Below, one piece after another: positions 10,173 through 22,386 of a stretch of 64,000 nt of DNA (positions within the stretch are counted from its first letter, which is position 1; every line of letters begins with the position of its first letter). Where the stretch lies: NCBI GenBank assembly GCA_026168455.1, contig CM047429.1:3221720-3285719 (forward strand), given 5' to 3'. The stretch comes from Theocolax elegans (lineage: Eukaryota > Arthropoda > Insecta > Hymenoptera > Cerocephalidae). The notes beneath the pieces were generated by a model. It saw nothing but the letters and a program-made list of their open reading frames with translations, was not told the origin of the DNA and ran no database searches. The position numbers were made by a program, and so were the translations under genes.

Positions 10173-11402
10173 ATGGCAACATCGCGCGGCTGCTTCGTGT
10201 GCGGAATTCGCTTGACGAGGAAAGACTATACAGAGGTCTGTGTATCGTGTAATAACATAACACATTCGCACTGTTTCGAGGTCGCGCCGGGCACATCGGA
10301 GCGCCGCTGCTGTGTATTGGCGAAATCCAAAGTGCTAGCCGTGGCTCCCACTGAAGCGAGGGCGCCACCGCCTGGGTTGCCGCGGCAAGCTAGCGCGATC
10401 TGCTATACCGTGCCGTCAACCACGCCTACTCCGCCCTCCTCCGTTACTAAGCGCGTGGCCTCGCCTCCGTCGCCTTCTACGTCACAGGTTGCCAAGCAAC
10501 CTCGTGGCGCCACGCCTCTACCGCCCAACCACGCGTCGCGCGATACCTCGACTGATACCGACGCGATGGCGGGTGCTCCACCACCGTGGATGGAGAGTTT
10601 CGCGCGGAACATACAACTAAGCATGGAAAACATACAGAGGAATATTCAAGGTGATTTAAAATCGGTGGTTGAGAAAGTAGATCGTGTGGAGGGTAAGCTT
10701 GATGATTTGAAGGCGGATATGCTTGCTCTCCATGCTCGCGTAGACTCTTTGGAATCGGCCACGGAGGCGCGTTTCGCCAGTTTTGGAGAGCGTTTTACCG
10801 AGCTCGAGTCACGCGTTACATTCTTGGAGGAGACCGGGTCGTCCGGCGGTGAATCGGCGGTATCGTTAACTAATGCCTCTGTTGATAATCTAAGGGATAC
10901 GTGCGAAGTACTGGCTACGGGATTGCCTTTATCGTCGACCTTGTCGGATACGACTATTGTCGAAAGTATTTTAAACTCTATTAAGCTGCCGTTACTCTCG
11001 AAGCAGGTAATAGAAATTCGCCCCTGGCTACCGCGACCAAAACCTCTAGCCGAAGGAGAATTATTTACACAACCACGTAATAGAGGTATCGTTTTCCGTC
11101 TGTCGTCGGCTACGGCCAGAGACGCAGTTATAGAAAAGGCGCACCTTTTAAAGGGACAGTCGGCGTTAAAAGTTCTTGGAGTGGGAGGTGACAACACGTT
11201 ATTTATTCGGCCGCTTTGGCCTAAGGCGGTCTTCAACTTATGGCAGGCGGCGATCCGGAAATGTAAAGAATTGGGCTACACGAGGCCCACCGTAATTAAT
11301 CTAATTGTATTCGTGCGTAAGGTGAGGGATGGCCCTCTTATTCGGGTCACTTCCGAGGCTGACATCAATCATCTCCCTCCTCTCTCATCTCGTTCCACAT
11401 GA
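10173..11402 (+). CDS. LINE ORF1: zinc-finger, coiled-coil RNA-binding protein
   Basis: The 409-residue ORF is intact. Residues 7-47 form a PHD-like zinc finger (Cys7/Cys10, Cys23/Cys26, His31/Cys34, Cys46/Cys47). Residues 60-130 are a Pro/Thr/Ser linker. Residues about 145-230 are heptad-like and fit a coiled coil (VVEKVDRVEGKLDDLKAD). The C-terminal third has FIRPLWPKAVFNLWQ, which recurs as FLRALWPKELHVLLS in the downstream LINE. Proteins of this plan bind LINE RNA as multimers. It ends 30-odd bases before recognisable ORF2 sequence begins. Confidence 0.8.
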   Translation: MATSRGCFVCGIRLTRKDYTEVCVSCNNITHSHCFEVAPGTSERRCCVLAKSKVLAVAPTEARAPPPGLPRQASAICYTVPSTTPTPPSSVTKRVASPPSPSTSQVAKQPRGATPLPPNHASRDTSTDTDAMAGAPPPWMESFARNIQLSMENIQRNIQGDLKSVVEKVDRVEGKLDDLKADMLALHARVDSLESATEARFASFGERFTELESRVTFLEETGSSGGESAVSLTNASVDNLRDTCEVLATGLPLSSTLSDTTIVESILNSIKLPLLSKQVIEIRPWLPRPKPLAEGELFTQPRNRGIVFRLSSATARDAVIEKAHLLKGQSALKVLGVGGDNTLFIRPLWPKAVFNLWQAAIRKCKELGYTRPTVINLIVFVRKVRDGPLIRVTSEADINHLPPLSSRST

Positions 11403-11429
11403 GGCAGGCTTGGTCAGGTCGGAAACATC

Positions 11430-14420
11430 AGTTCATTTAACTCATTTAATTTATTTTCCATTTTTCATTCTAACATAAATCGTTTAAAATCACACTTTTC
11501 ATCAATTGAAGCATTGGTCCTTCCAGAATCTCATGACGTCATTGCTATCACTGAAACCTTTCTTACTGAAAGCGATTCTTCCGAAATTCTCAAGTTACCT
11601 GGTTATACTCTTCACCGGTTGGATCGTGTAGGTAAGGAGGGTGGTGGTGTAGCGGCTTATGTTCGAATGCCCCCGAGTACATTGTTCTAAGAATAGTGAA
11701 CAAGACGATGGCGCTCGCGGTGGCAGTGGTTTACCGTAGGCCTTCTGCCGCGTATCCAACGGAATTGTTTGATATTATAGCTGATATACTCCCTAACTTT
11801 AACCATGTCGTTATAACGGGTGACTTTAATATAGACATGAATTCTAATAGTGCTGCAGCGTGTATGCTGAAAGGGAGTATGGAGGCACTAGGCCTCTTCC
11901 TGGTTCCTTCCGAAGCGACACACCATGCGGTGACGTCGACGAGATCATCTCATACCTGGTTGGATCTTTTCCTAGTCCGTGAGCCGGTGCCTGAATTCGT
12001 TTATAATAAGTCCAGTGCACCCTTCGCGGCGGGCCATGACGCAATCAACATCTCCCTTAAGATCGATAAACCGCAAGAAGGTGTTAAAAAGTTCTGGAGA
12101 AGGGACTGGGAGAAGATCAACCTACATCACCTTGCAACCACATTCACCTCATATTTGGACAAATTAACGATTTCGCCATTAACAACATCTCCGCCAGTCA
12201 CTGACACATTTTCACCTGCTCGGCCTGACCAGCCTGTCTCCATGGTTTCACTTTCATCAAATTCACTTTCATCAAATTCATCTTCATCAAATCCTTTTGA
12301 TACACTTTCATCCTCATTATTTTTTTTATGCAGCGCCATTACCTCAGCATTTAATGACATCGCTCCAGCTAAACTTACCACAGTAAGGAATAAACATAAG
12401 CCCTGGGTCACGCGGGAGATCAGATCTGACATTAAGGCCAGAAATGCGGCATTCTGCTGTTTCGTAGTTCGAGATCTCCCACGGATTACACTGCTTATAA
12501 AGTACATAGGAACCAGGTCAAAAATACCATTAATTCTAGTAAATTTCAATATCTGCATTCTAAGCTTAATAATGGGAAGAATCCTACTGAAACATGGAAA
12601 TTCCTCAGAAACATGGGTCTTGGCTCAAAATCTAATTCATCGCCACTAAAATATTTTTCGGCTCATCAACTCAACACTTACTACGCTTCCATCACTAACC
12701 ACAAACCACCAATCACTATTCACTCTTTTGCGTCTATCCTATCTAATTTATGTCATCTCCCATCATCTCTTTCTTTCGCTTTTTCACCGGTGTCAGCCAA
12801 AGAAGTACAGCGGGTGATAGCTAGATCTTCTTCCAAGGCATCGGGTGTGGATGACATTTCTATCAGAATGTAAAAACTGTTAGAACCGCAAATTACACTA
12901 CCATTAACTGAACTATTTAATGGCATGCTCTCAACTGGTTGGTTCCCTGATTGCTGGAAGAGGGTTATTCTTTTCCCGTTGGCGAAGTCGAGTAAGATGG
13001 TTACATGCTCTGATACGAGACCGATCGCCAATCTCTGCGAGATGTCAAAGGTGTTGAAGAGCATGACCAGCTGGTTGAGTACCTTGAGTGTAATAATTTG
13101 TTATCGACCAGACAAGCAGGCCTTAGAAGGGGCCATAGTACTCAGTCAGCTCTTCTGGGGGTTTTGGATGATGTAAGACGAGCTATCGATTCCAGAATGA
13201 TTACGATCTTAGTCTTGTTTGATTTCTCCAAGGCCTTTGACACAGTCCCTCATGATAAGCTTATCCGAAAGTTGGGTGACATCGGCTGTTCAGATATCGT
13301 TCTCAACTGGTTCTACAGATATCTTGTGGGTCGCACGCAAGCCGTTGTGGATGAGGTTGGCATGCTGTCTGACTGGCTCGAGGTGAACGCAGGTGTACCT
13401 CAGGGCAGTGTTCTAGGACCGGTCTTATTCTCCATCTTTATCAATGACCTACCTAAGGTTCTTAAGTTTAGTAACTACATGTTATTTGCCGATGACGCCC
13501 AGGTCTATCATTCGTTCTTTCCAGCGGATATTGAAAATGGTGTTCAACGCATAACTCAGGATGCTAACGCGATTGCCAAATGGGCATCAGACAACGGCCT
13601 CTCACTTAATGTAAAAAAGACGAAGGTTATGATCCTGGGTAGTCAGGCATTTATATCTCGTATTAACCTGAACACTGCTCCGAGAGTTAAATTGTGCGAT
13701 AACTTTCTTGATTATGAAAATGTGGTAAAATCGTTGGGCCTTTTGATCACACCCACCCTCGACTGGTCAAAACAAGTCATGTCGATCTCCAGACGTGTTC
13801 ACGGAGTGTTACACTCACTACGATATTATAATAAGGCACTTTCAATGAAACTTCGTAAGAATCTGGTGGAAGCTCTCATTTTTCCCCACTTCGATTATGC
13901 GTGTGCGGCCTACAATGATGTAGACCAGACTAGAAATCTAAAATTAAATAGGCTACTAAATGCTTGCGTGAGATTTGTATGGGGCAATTTAATGAGACGT
14001 GACCACGTAACCCCGTTTAGACTGAGTCTGAAGTGGCTGTCGGTCGAGTCTAGACGCTCATACCTCATTGGTTCCCTGGCATTCAACATCATTGCTCATA
14101 AATCACCATCATACCTAGCAGATCATTTCACCATACTCAACATCCCTGGTCATTTTCCTCGTTCCTCCTCCCGCCATCCCCCTAAGCCACTCATGTATCT
14201 TCCTCCACGCACCGAAGCCTTAAATAGATCTTTTGTCATCACCTCTACTCGCATTCTCAATCAATTTCCAACACTCACCTTCGATCCATCATTTTTTGAT
14301 AATTTCAAGATCATTTTACACAATCACCTGCTAGGGCTCGACCAGGCAGCCTGGTCTGCGCGGGTCGCGAATGAAGGCATACCACTACGGGCCATCCCTC
14401 ACCTGGATGTCCAAGTCTAG
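11430..14420 (+). pseudogene. LINE ORF2: endonuclease and reverse transcriptase, frameshifted
   Basis: The endonuclease half shows ITETFL, GDFNID and AGHDAI, the acidic and His residues of the apurinic endonuclease fold. Compared with the downstream copy, a segment of tens of bases is missing with a frame change near 11663. The reverse transcriptase half shows FDFSKAFDTV (motif A), GVPQGSVLGP (motif B) and FADDAQVY (motif C) in the last 440-codon open stretch. Further breaks lie between 12500 and 13100, including a stop at 12871. The C-terminal part ends NEGIPLRAIPHLDVQV. The enzyme would nick DNA and prime reverse transcription, but this copy cannot make it whole. Confidence 0.85.
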
Positions 14421-14976
14421 TTGGGCTTGTGATCTAATTTTAAGTGTTCGAATTGATTAATGTTTCTTGTCATTATGTATTTATTTATTTATTAATTGTC
14501 AATTTTGTTTTATTCTTTACTTCTTATATATTACGGTTTACTGCGAACGTTTGATTGTTATTTTTTACTTTTATACTGCGGCTTACTGTGATTGTTGGAT
14601 ATTGTATTCTATTCTATTATTTATTATTTTTATTTTTCTTGTTATCTAATTTTAAGTTTTAATTCATTTATTTTTATCTATTTATTTATTTATTTGCACC
14701 AAATTGTACATATATTTTATCTTATTTTATTTTATTTTATTTTATCTTATTATTATTATTATTTTAATATCTTATTATTTTATTTTATTTTATTTCATTC
14801 TATTTTTACCTTATTTATTTTACTATATCCAACTTTTATTTTGTAATTTTATTTTATTTTATTTTGTAATTAGAATTTTATATTGTTATTTAGTATTTAG
14901 TTTTAACGTTTTATCTATGTATTTGTTCGCTTTTAGTGCCTATGGGGTTTCTACCCCTTAAGGGCCCAATAAACAT
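14421..14976 (+). other. LINE 3' untranslated region, TTTTA-rich
   Basis: Highly T-rich with runs of TTTTA and TTTA. The short open frames in it are low-complexity and not genes. The signal AATAAA lies near 14968. Confidence 0.7.
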
Positions 14977-15018
14977 ATCAATCAATCAATCAATCAATCT
15001 TTCTCTCTCTCTCTCTCT
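14977..15018. repeat. (ATCA)n tail followed by (TC)n
   Basis: Six ATCA units (the LINE 3' tail) pass directly into TC repeats (15000-15018), which abut the truncated 5' end of the next LINE. Confidence 0.9.
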
Positions 15019-15747
15019 GGCGATATCCGGGATCTCAACTCCCGGGTTCTACAGATAGAGGCTGCGACCGAGGAGAGATTCTCCAGCATCTCGGACCGCC
15101 TGGGAGCGCTGGAAGCGGCGAATGAATCGATTCGTGGCATGATCGGTGACGCGCGTAGCGGCCAGGCGTTATCGGCGGTGTCGGCAGTGACAGCCTCCTC
15201 AGATACCTGCGAGCTGTTGCTGCTTGGTATTCCTGCAAATTTGGCCATCTCGGAGGGGGAGGCCGTTGATAAAGTATTAACCGCCATCAACCTCCCACGC
15301 GTTTGAGCTCAAGTTTTAGACATTCGTCCCTGGCTTGTCCGAAATAAGCCAGGTAATCAAGATCCAGGATCGGCGACTTCGACTGCGGGCGTTAGCGGTA
15401 TTAAGAATAATAATAATAATAGTAAAAGACTTGTTTTCCGAGTTTCCTCCCCATCAACCAGGGATCTGGTTTTAGAGAAGGCTCGCCTTCTCAAGGTTTT
15501 GTCTGCTAATTCCCTCTTTGGTGCAGGTGGAGGCTCGTTGGTTTTTTTGCGTGCGTTATGGCCCAAGGAATTGCACGTTCTATTAAGTAAGGCGCTGCGT
15601 CGTTCCGTAGACTTAGGTTTTGCGAGGCCTTTTGTTAAAAACTATACGGTTTTCATGCGTAAATCGAAGGGATGGCAGCTTTTTCCGATTCGCTCTGAAT
15701 CTGACATTAATAACCTTTTAATTCATAATTCTCCTACTTCACAATGA
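15019..15747 (+). pseudogene. LINE ORF1, C-terminal half with one in-frame stop
   Basis: The frame from 15019 reads through a coiled-coil-like stretch (RFSSISDRLGALEAA), hits TGA at 15304-15306 and continues in the same frame to a stop at 15745-15747. The second part has RPWLVRNKP and LRALWPKELH, matching the ORF1 at 10173. An (AAT)n run inserts an Asn tract. Confidence 0.8.
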
Positions 15748-15750
15748 GGG

Positions 15751-18293
15751 TTGCTGGGCCAGGCGTTATCACCTACTAACACTTCATTCTCCATTTTTCA
15801 TGTTAATATCAACCACCTAAAAACACACTTTTCATCCATTGAGCCACTAGTTCTTCCATCTAATCATGATATCATTGCCTTTTCAGAAACCTTCCTCACA
15901 GAGCATGACTCCTCCAACATGTTGGGCCTTCCTGACTACACCTTGCACATACTGGATCGGGTTGGTAAGGAGGGGGGGGGGAGTATTGCGGCCTACTTCA
16001 AGAATTATCTTGATGTTAGGCTTATGGCTCACTCCGACCCCGTTTTTTCCAACACTCCAGAGTTTATAATTTTTCGAGTTCTCAATAAAACCAGTTCGCT
16101 GCTGTTTTGTGTTGTTTATAGGAGGCCCACTGCAGCATACCCGTCTAAATTCTTTGATACGCTGACAAATTATTTACATACTTGCGACCAGGTAGTCATC
16201 ACCGGCGATTTTAATATTAACATGTGCAAGAAAGATGGGGCATCCGCCATGTTGGATTCATATTTAGATTCACTAAACCTTTTCCTTATTAAATCCGATC
16301 CTACACATCATACGCACTCATCCACCTATTCATCTCATACATGGCTCAATCTTTTCATTACACGTAATCCCCCGCTAGTCTATACTTATACTAACTCATC
16401 AGTTTCCTTTGCAGCAGGGCACGACTATATTATACTTACATTAGATATTATCAAACCATTTCCGGCTGTAAAGAAGATTTGGTCGCGGAACCTTGCTCTA
16501 ATTGATCCGCCGGCGGCGTCTGCTCTTTTTTCTGATACATTTAATCATCATTCATCTCTCTCATGCTCTACCACTGTGTCGTCTACATCATCAATCTCTC
16601 AACCTTTAACTATGTCGTCTGGCCGTTCACCTTCACCTTCTTCTTCACAATGTTCGCTGATCCCATCTTATTCGCCCCCATCAACATTCTACTTTCAAAT
16701 CTTGTTTCAGCTATCCTACATACATTTGACTCACTCGCTCCTGCCAAACTCATCACCATTAAAAACTTTAGTAAATCTTGGATTACATCGCACATCAAAC
16801 AGAATATTAAGGCTCGCAATATGGCGTATAAAAGATACTTGGCCACTGGCCTGAGGTCGGACTATCAGACTTACAAAGATCTACGTAAACTTGTTAGAAA
16901 TGACATTGACTCCAGTAAATTTTTACATTTTAATAACAAACTCAAATCCGCCTCTAACTCGTCTACGTTATGGAAGGAGCTCAGGAACATGGGTCTCATG
17001 TCTAAATCTGCTCAATCACCTCTCAACATTTTTTCACTTGATCAACTCAACACCCATTATGCTTCTATTTCCTATTCACCCTTTCCTTTCTCATATACTC
17101 AGCTTCAGTCTCTCATCTCATCACAAGACATCTTACCCTTATCTTATCCTTTAACTTCCTTTCATTTTGCCCCTATTACCTAACAGAAAGTCATGTCTAC
17201 TATATCCAAGGCCACCTCCAAAGCTACAGGCCACGATGGAATTTCTGTTCCGGTGCTAAAACTTGTAGCTGCTCAATTAGCTCCTCATCTAGCTGAATTA
17301 TTTAATTTGTCTCTCTCAACTGGATCTTTTCCAAAGCCTTAGACTAAGTCTTTTGTTTGTTGTCTTTTGTTTTGTTGTTGAACGACCTCCCACGTGTTTT
17401 AAGTCATTCAGACTATATGATTTTCGCGGATGACATCCAGATCTATCACTCGTTTTATCCATCCGACCTCGCTCAGGGAGTACAGAAAATTTCAGAAGAT
17501 GCGAATGCGGCAGATAACTGGGCGAGATCGAACGGACTGAATTTGAATGTGAAAAAGACGAAGGTGATGATCTTGGGTAGTCAGGCCTATATTTCGCGTA
17601 TTGACTTGGATACTGCCCCCAAGGTTACAATAGGGAATGACTTCCTGGAATATGAGTCTGAAGTCAAATCACTTGGCCTTAGGATTACTCCTACTCTGGA
17701 CTGGTCTCGTCAGGTCGCGTCTATATCTCAGCGGGTTCATGGGGTCCTTCACTCGTTAAGATTTTTTAAAAGAGCGTTCTCACGTCGGAACAGAAAGAGC
17801 CTTGTCGAGCGATTACGCTTGCGCGGTTTTCCACGATCTAGGTGCTACTAGAAATTTAAAATTACAGCGATTATTAAATGCTTGTGTTCGTTTTGTGTGG
17901 GGTTGTATTCCGTGGCGCGAACATATTACGCCATACCGTCTTAAGCTAGTTTGGCCGTCGGCCGAGCTTAGGAGATCCCTTTTCATTGCTACCAGTGCTT
18001 TTAACATCATCTCGCATAAATCCCCTTCATACATTGCTCGTCACTTCATTATTCGCGATGCTTCATTTTCATCCCGTTCTTCCTCACGCCAACCATCCTT
18101 GTCCCTTTTTTATCTCCCTTCTAGAACTGAAGCCCTTAATAATTCCTTTATTATCACTGCCTCTCGCCTCATCAATCACCTCCCTTACACCAATTATGAC
18201 CCTCTCCTCGCTAGTTCCTTCAAATCATCCCTTTCACTGTATCTTTCTGAGCTCGATCGACAGGCTTGGGAGACGAGGATTAGTAACGAGTGA
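15751..18293 (+). pseudogene. LINE ORF2: endonuclease, remnant reverse transcriptase
   Basis: The 5' part carries a good endonuclease (SETFL, GDFNIN, AGHDYI). It then shifts frame near 16560 and stops at 17181-17183. Around 17335-17380 the region for RT motifs A and B is missing: the sequence jumps from a trace of motif A (ttttccaaagcctt) to NDLPRVL...IFADDIQIY (motif C). A further frame change near 17815 precedes the C-terminal region (LKLQRLLNACVRFVWG). The enzyme is dead in three ways. Confidence 0.85.
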
Positions 18294-18654
18294 ATCATTT
18301 GCCCTACATTACCGGATATCTAAGCGCTTATTTCATTTGATTTTTATTTTATTCCGCCGATCAATTGTAAATTATTATTCTACTTTATGTTGCGTGTGTA
18401 TAGTTCATTATTTATTTTATATCTTTGTCTTTATCTTTGTTTTATTTTGGCTCTATTCAATGCTCACATTGTTTTAATCATTATTTATATCTTTTGTTAT
18501 TTCGCATTTTATAATTGTATTATTATTTATTTATTTTGTTATATTTTGTTATTACTTTATTTTATTTTATTGTTGTCGGAATTTCTGCGCCGAATTTTCT
18601 AATAGTGTATACGGGGTTTTACCCCACTGTACCAAATAAATTTTATCAAATCAA

Positions 18655-18686
18655 ATCTCTCTCTCTCTCTCTCCCTCTCTCTCTCT
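18655..18686. repeat. (TC)n microsatellite at LINE 3' end
   Basis: TC/CCTC repeats directly follow the LINE terminus. Confidence 0.9.
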
Positions 18687-18806
18687 ATCACATCATTCTA
18701 TTCTATTATTTCCTATCTCTGTAATTTCAAAGAGTTGTTCTCCCTTCGGAGTTTTTTCCTTAGAGCCAATAAATAACAATTTATCAGGCTCGAATCAAAT
18801 CAAATT
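18687..18806 (+). mobile_element. Short 3'-end fragment of a related LINE
   Basis: It contains gccaataaataacaattta followed by aatcaaatcaaatt, similar to the polyadenylation and tail regions of the two longer LINE copies. It is again bounded on its 5' side by TC repeats. Confidence 0.5.
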
Positions 18807-19199
18807 AATTCTACCCGTCCTTTATATCCAAACACGAAAACAAATACAAACGCTATAAGGGGTATTTGGGTTATTAGGTTATTGAAATAAAGGTTTCGGA
18901 AAAAAATTTTTGGGCAAAAAAACATGCAAAAAAGTAGTTTTCAAAATAACACAAGTTATCAGTTTCCAAATACATTATATACAGAGCACATCGTTCGTGA
19001 CATTTTAATGACTCCAAAAAATATATTGTACTTAACCTAAACTTTACCCAAAATATAAAATCCACTATTTACTAGTACTATATGCTACTAGTACTTTACT
19101 TCTATTTACTATCAGTTTACGTTTCTGAAATATCCGAATTAGATTCCTAATAAGATCCCCAGAGATAAAAGATTTTGCCAGGTTAAGATTTAAGCTCAT
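18807..19199. other. AT-rich spacer, nothing recognised
   Basis: No gene, RNA or named repeat recognised. Confidence 0.4.
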
Positions 19200-19888
19200 A
19201 CTAACAAGGGGACCCTCATATGTTTGGGAAACGGATCGTGCCCAGTTTGTAGTATATGATTTCTAATATAAAAATATGAAAAAAGCCAGAGCCGCAGACT
19301 CTAACAATCGTTTTTTCAAAAGTTAGACGCTGTTAAAGCAAAATTTCCAAAAAAAGAGACTTCATTTTAAACGCTTATAACTTCTGACCTATCAAATATT
19401 GACATTCAAACCAAAGTTTACTGAAAAGCTGAGATAAAATAGATACATTTTAGAAAAAAAGTACGTTCAAATCCGTTAAAATGGAGCAGAGTTATAACTA
19501 AATTAATAATTAGAAGCAATTTTAAACAAAAATTGGGCAGTACAAATTTTATTGATTTTTTTAAGCTAAATTCCTTCAAATTCTTAATTCGGCTATAACT
19601 CTGCTCCTTTTTAACGGATTTGAACGTACTTTTTTTAAAATGTATCTATTTTATCTCAGCTTTTCAGTAAACTTTGGTTTAAATGTCAATATTAGATAGG
19701 TCAGAAGTTATAAACGTTTAAAGTAAAGTCTCTTTTCTTTGGAAATTTTCTTTAACATCGTATAACTTTTGAAAAAACGATTGTTAGAGTCTGCGGCTCT
19801 GGCTTTATTCATATTTTTATATTAGAAAACATATACTACAAGCTGGGCACGATTCGTTTCCCAAACATATGAGGGTCTCCTTGTAAGT
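19200..19888. repeat. 689-bp fold-back element
   Basis: The left arm (19200-19516) is the near-perfect reverse complement of the right arm (19574-19888), with a 57-base loop. Shared landmarks include ccagagccgcagactct and gagcagagttata. No coding sequence. It is MITE-like, or a hairpin-RNA locus if transcribed. Confidence 0.9.
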
Positions 19889-20399
19889 GTTAAAATGACA
19901 TGGGACACGGCTGTAAATTATTAGAATTGGTAATAAATTAGCAAAAAAGTAGTTAAAAATTACTGTTGAGTTTTTTCTTTAATTACGCGCATATAGCAAT
20001 TTAGCTTAATGTACCCCATAAGATGGCGTATACATTTTATCTTGAGAGCGACTGCAGCTACAAAATCAATTCCTCCACGTCAAATTAGCAACAAATTTTC
20101 AGCTAGGTTAGACCAATTTTGAAGAAACTACGTATCAATTATTTGATTAAAGTAGTTGAAGTCAAGTTACAGCTATGACGGCCTATGTATATAATGATAT
20201 TCGCTATTGTCGTGAGCTAATTAGTGATAGCGGCATATAATTGTTTAAATATTTTTTTGGAACCATGGTTACGGCTATGTCGGTGGTAGCTTAATTTTAA
20301 GATAGTATCGCCATCGGTTTTTTAATTAGGGATGGAGCAACAAAATTATTTCTAACTGATTAAATTAACAACAAATTCCTATATTGTTTATAGGTGTCC
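19889..20399. other. AT-rich spacer, nothing recognised
   Basis: No gene or named repeat recognised. Confidence 0.4.
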
Positions 20400-22145
20400 G
20401 TCTAATAGTGGCGGTTCTAGCATAATGAACATCCTATCAACAACGTTCACAGTGCTTCAGCTCAGGTCAACCTCAATGCCAGGAGAAGTACTTAGTTTTC
20501 GGGTATTTGTGTTGCCCGGGTCACGACCCTATCTCAGCCCATCCATGATCCGCCAGCCTGCTTCCAATAACTGCGTCTAATAGATCCACGTTATTGGGAA
20601 CCAAACCGAATCATCCTTGATGCGGATGTCTGCAGTGCTTTGATGCTAGATGGAGTGGTTCTCAAAAGACTCGATTCCAATGAATCATCACACGATCCAT
20701 AAACGACGAAACACCATGTATAAAATTTTTGAGGCATTTGTGGTAAATTTCTCCTCATTTAACCTTCCATTGACCCTTAATCTTACAAGATAAAGATAAA
20801 TGAAGCTCAGATTCGGATTCAGCACATACAAAAACACGAGGCTATGAAGGTTACGATAATTTATATTACGATAAAACTATGAAGGTTACGATAATGCATT
20901 AATTTTTTTTGTGAACCTCTGTTGTCGACCAGGATCCAACCACTAAACATAGGTCAAGAAATCTTGAACTCTTACAAAAGGGTGCGCAGCAGTCAAGAAG
21001 TAAATAGCACTTCTTTGAATTTCAAAAGGTTGTAGTCTAGGTGCTAATGCTTTGAAGAAACGTCATGCGTACGTCGGTGCGAAATGCGAACTTGTGTTGT
21101 CTCCATCTCACAACTAAAGCTGTTCTAAACTAGAACTCGATCTTCGTGTTGCTATATATCATGGTGTGGATTGTATTTGACCGGTCGATCGCAACGTATC
21201 AAGTTACCAGGAGTAATGTGGCATGGGCCAATGTCTTCCGTCATGAACCTTTGATACTATCGGGCAAGTGAAGAGTTATATAGAAATCTTAACGTTGCGT
21301 ATGAACTCCGTAGTCTCTCACCAAGAAAACTGATAGATTCTTTATCTAGAAGCATCCGAACAATGAATGTGCTTTGTGCGGCGATGATGAGAGTAAATGC
21401 GCTCACGTTTGTTGTAGGTAGACGACATGAGTACTGCTATGGTAATTTGCTAAATTTCATAGAATCGATGAATCAACGTGATAAGTTGATAGTTCCAGTA
21501 TGCATCAGGAGCGTTTCTAGTTGTCACGTAGCCGCCGGCGGTAGAATAATTGCAAACTTTTTGACCAATAACAATCCACCGAAGAGCAGTTATTTGTGTC
21601 GCAGGGGATCCATAATGGATCACGTCTGACTTCCCCTGCTATCAATAGTCAGCCCCCCGAATAAGTAAATAATTAGATTGAGGGTCAGTAAACTACACCG
21701 ATTGAAGGTCGAGGCTCAGACCCGTGAAGACGGCGTGATCTTACCAAGTTGACTTAAACACTAGACCTTAAGCACGATACTCATAGGTTATTCATCGACC
21801 AGAACGGTCACGCGAGCAGTACCACGAGCACAGTGCGCTGATGGTCCGACAACGCTTCTGATAGTGGTGGACTAAGGATAAAGGGTCATGTCAAGCTCAC
21901 GAGTCCGCATTCAGCAATGCGCAGACGAAAATTAATGGGCCAATGTCGACAAGTATTTTAACAACAGGAGATACGGTGGCGTCAGACCGACCATCATCCT
22001 ACTGTCTCTTGGTCGGAACTAATAGTTCATCAGTGGATGTTTTCTCATGCGCCTTTTCCAAAGAAGAATGTTTAACCGAGGAAGGCGTCAGTTAACAAAT
22101 AAAGGAAAACACAGTATAACCTGTTCTAGTCTTTATGAAATTTTC
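20400..22145. other. Balanced-composition block without recognisable genes
   Basis: It is visibly richer in G and C than both flanks. The longest open frame (88 codons, 21363-21629 plus) has no domain I recognise, and no tRNA or rRNA signature is seen. It could be a long noncoding RNA, a decayed gene or a foreign insertion. Confidence 0.35.
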
Positions 22146-22160
22146 ATTTTATTTAACTGT

Positions 22161-22305
22161 TTATTCGTCGTACATGCGTGATCTGGTATCCAGATTGATC
22201 GTCTCGCTCTTAGTATATGCCTTGTTTGCGTTTTCTTCTAGGATGAGTTCGTATACTCTCCAGTGTCTCGGACTGAGCTGAGAAAACACCCGATGTCTAG
22301 CTCGT
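22161..22305 (-). CDS. Possible terminal exon of an unrecognised gene
   Basis: On the minus strand an acceptor-like ttcttacattgcag is followed by 48 codons ending in TAA, then an AATAAA-like signal near 22150. A 50-base candidate intron (22306-22355, gtaatt...cag) separates it from an upstream open segment ending gccgcccag. The peptide (RARHRVFSQLSPRHWRVYE...) matches nothing I know. The splice sites are the only support. Confidence 0.25.
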
Positions 22306-22386
22306 CTGCAATGTAAGAAATTATTTTTCGAACCGCCGAGGAACCTCACAATTACCTGGGCGGCTTCTGAAGACTTTTGGTATCCT

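Larger units (their letters stand above)
9855..14999 (+). mobile_element. Near full-length Jockey/CR1-type non-LTR retrotransposon
   Basis: It runs from the end of one (TC)n tract to the start of another and contains a 5' untranslated region (about 320 bp), an ORF1, an ORF2 with endonuclease and reverse transcriptase, a T-rich 3' untranslated region, an AATAAA signal near 14968 and a terminal (ATCA)n tail. ORF2 carries frameshifts, so the copy is inactive. Clade assignment (Jockey, CR1 or L2 group) rests on the apurinic-type endonuclease, the lack of RNase H and RT motifs such as FADDAQ; no tree was made. Confidence 0.85.
15019..18654 (+). mobile_element. Second Jockey/CR1-type LINE copy, 5' truncated and internally deleted
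   Basis: It starts in mid-ORF1 at the end of a (TC)n tract and ends in ...tcaaatcaaa at another. It is related to, but clearly diverged from, the LINE at 9855-14999. 5' truncation is typical of target-primed reverse transcription. Confidence 0.85.

Noticed and set aside
14592..14961. Hydrophobic Tyr/Phe/Ile-rich ORFs
   Set aside because: They are translations of TTTTA-rich 3' untranslated sequence of the LINE, not membrane proteins.
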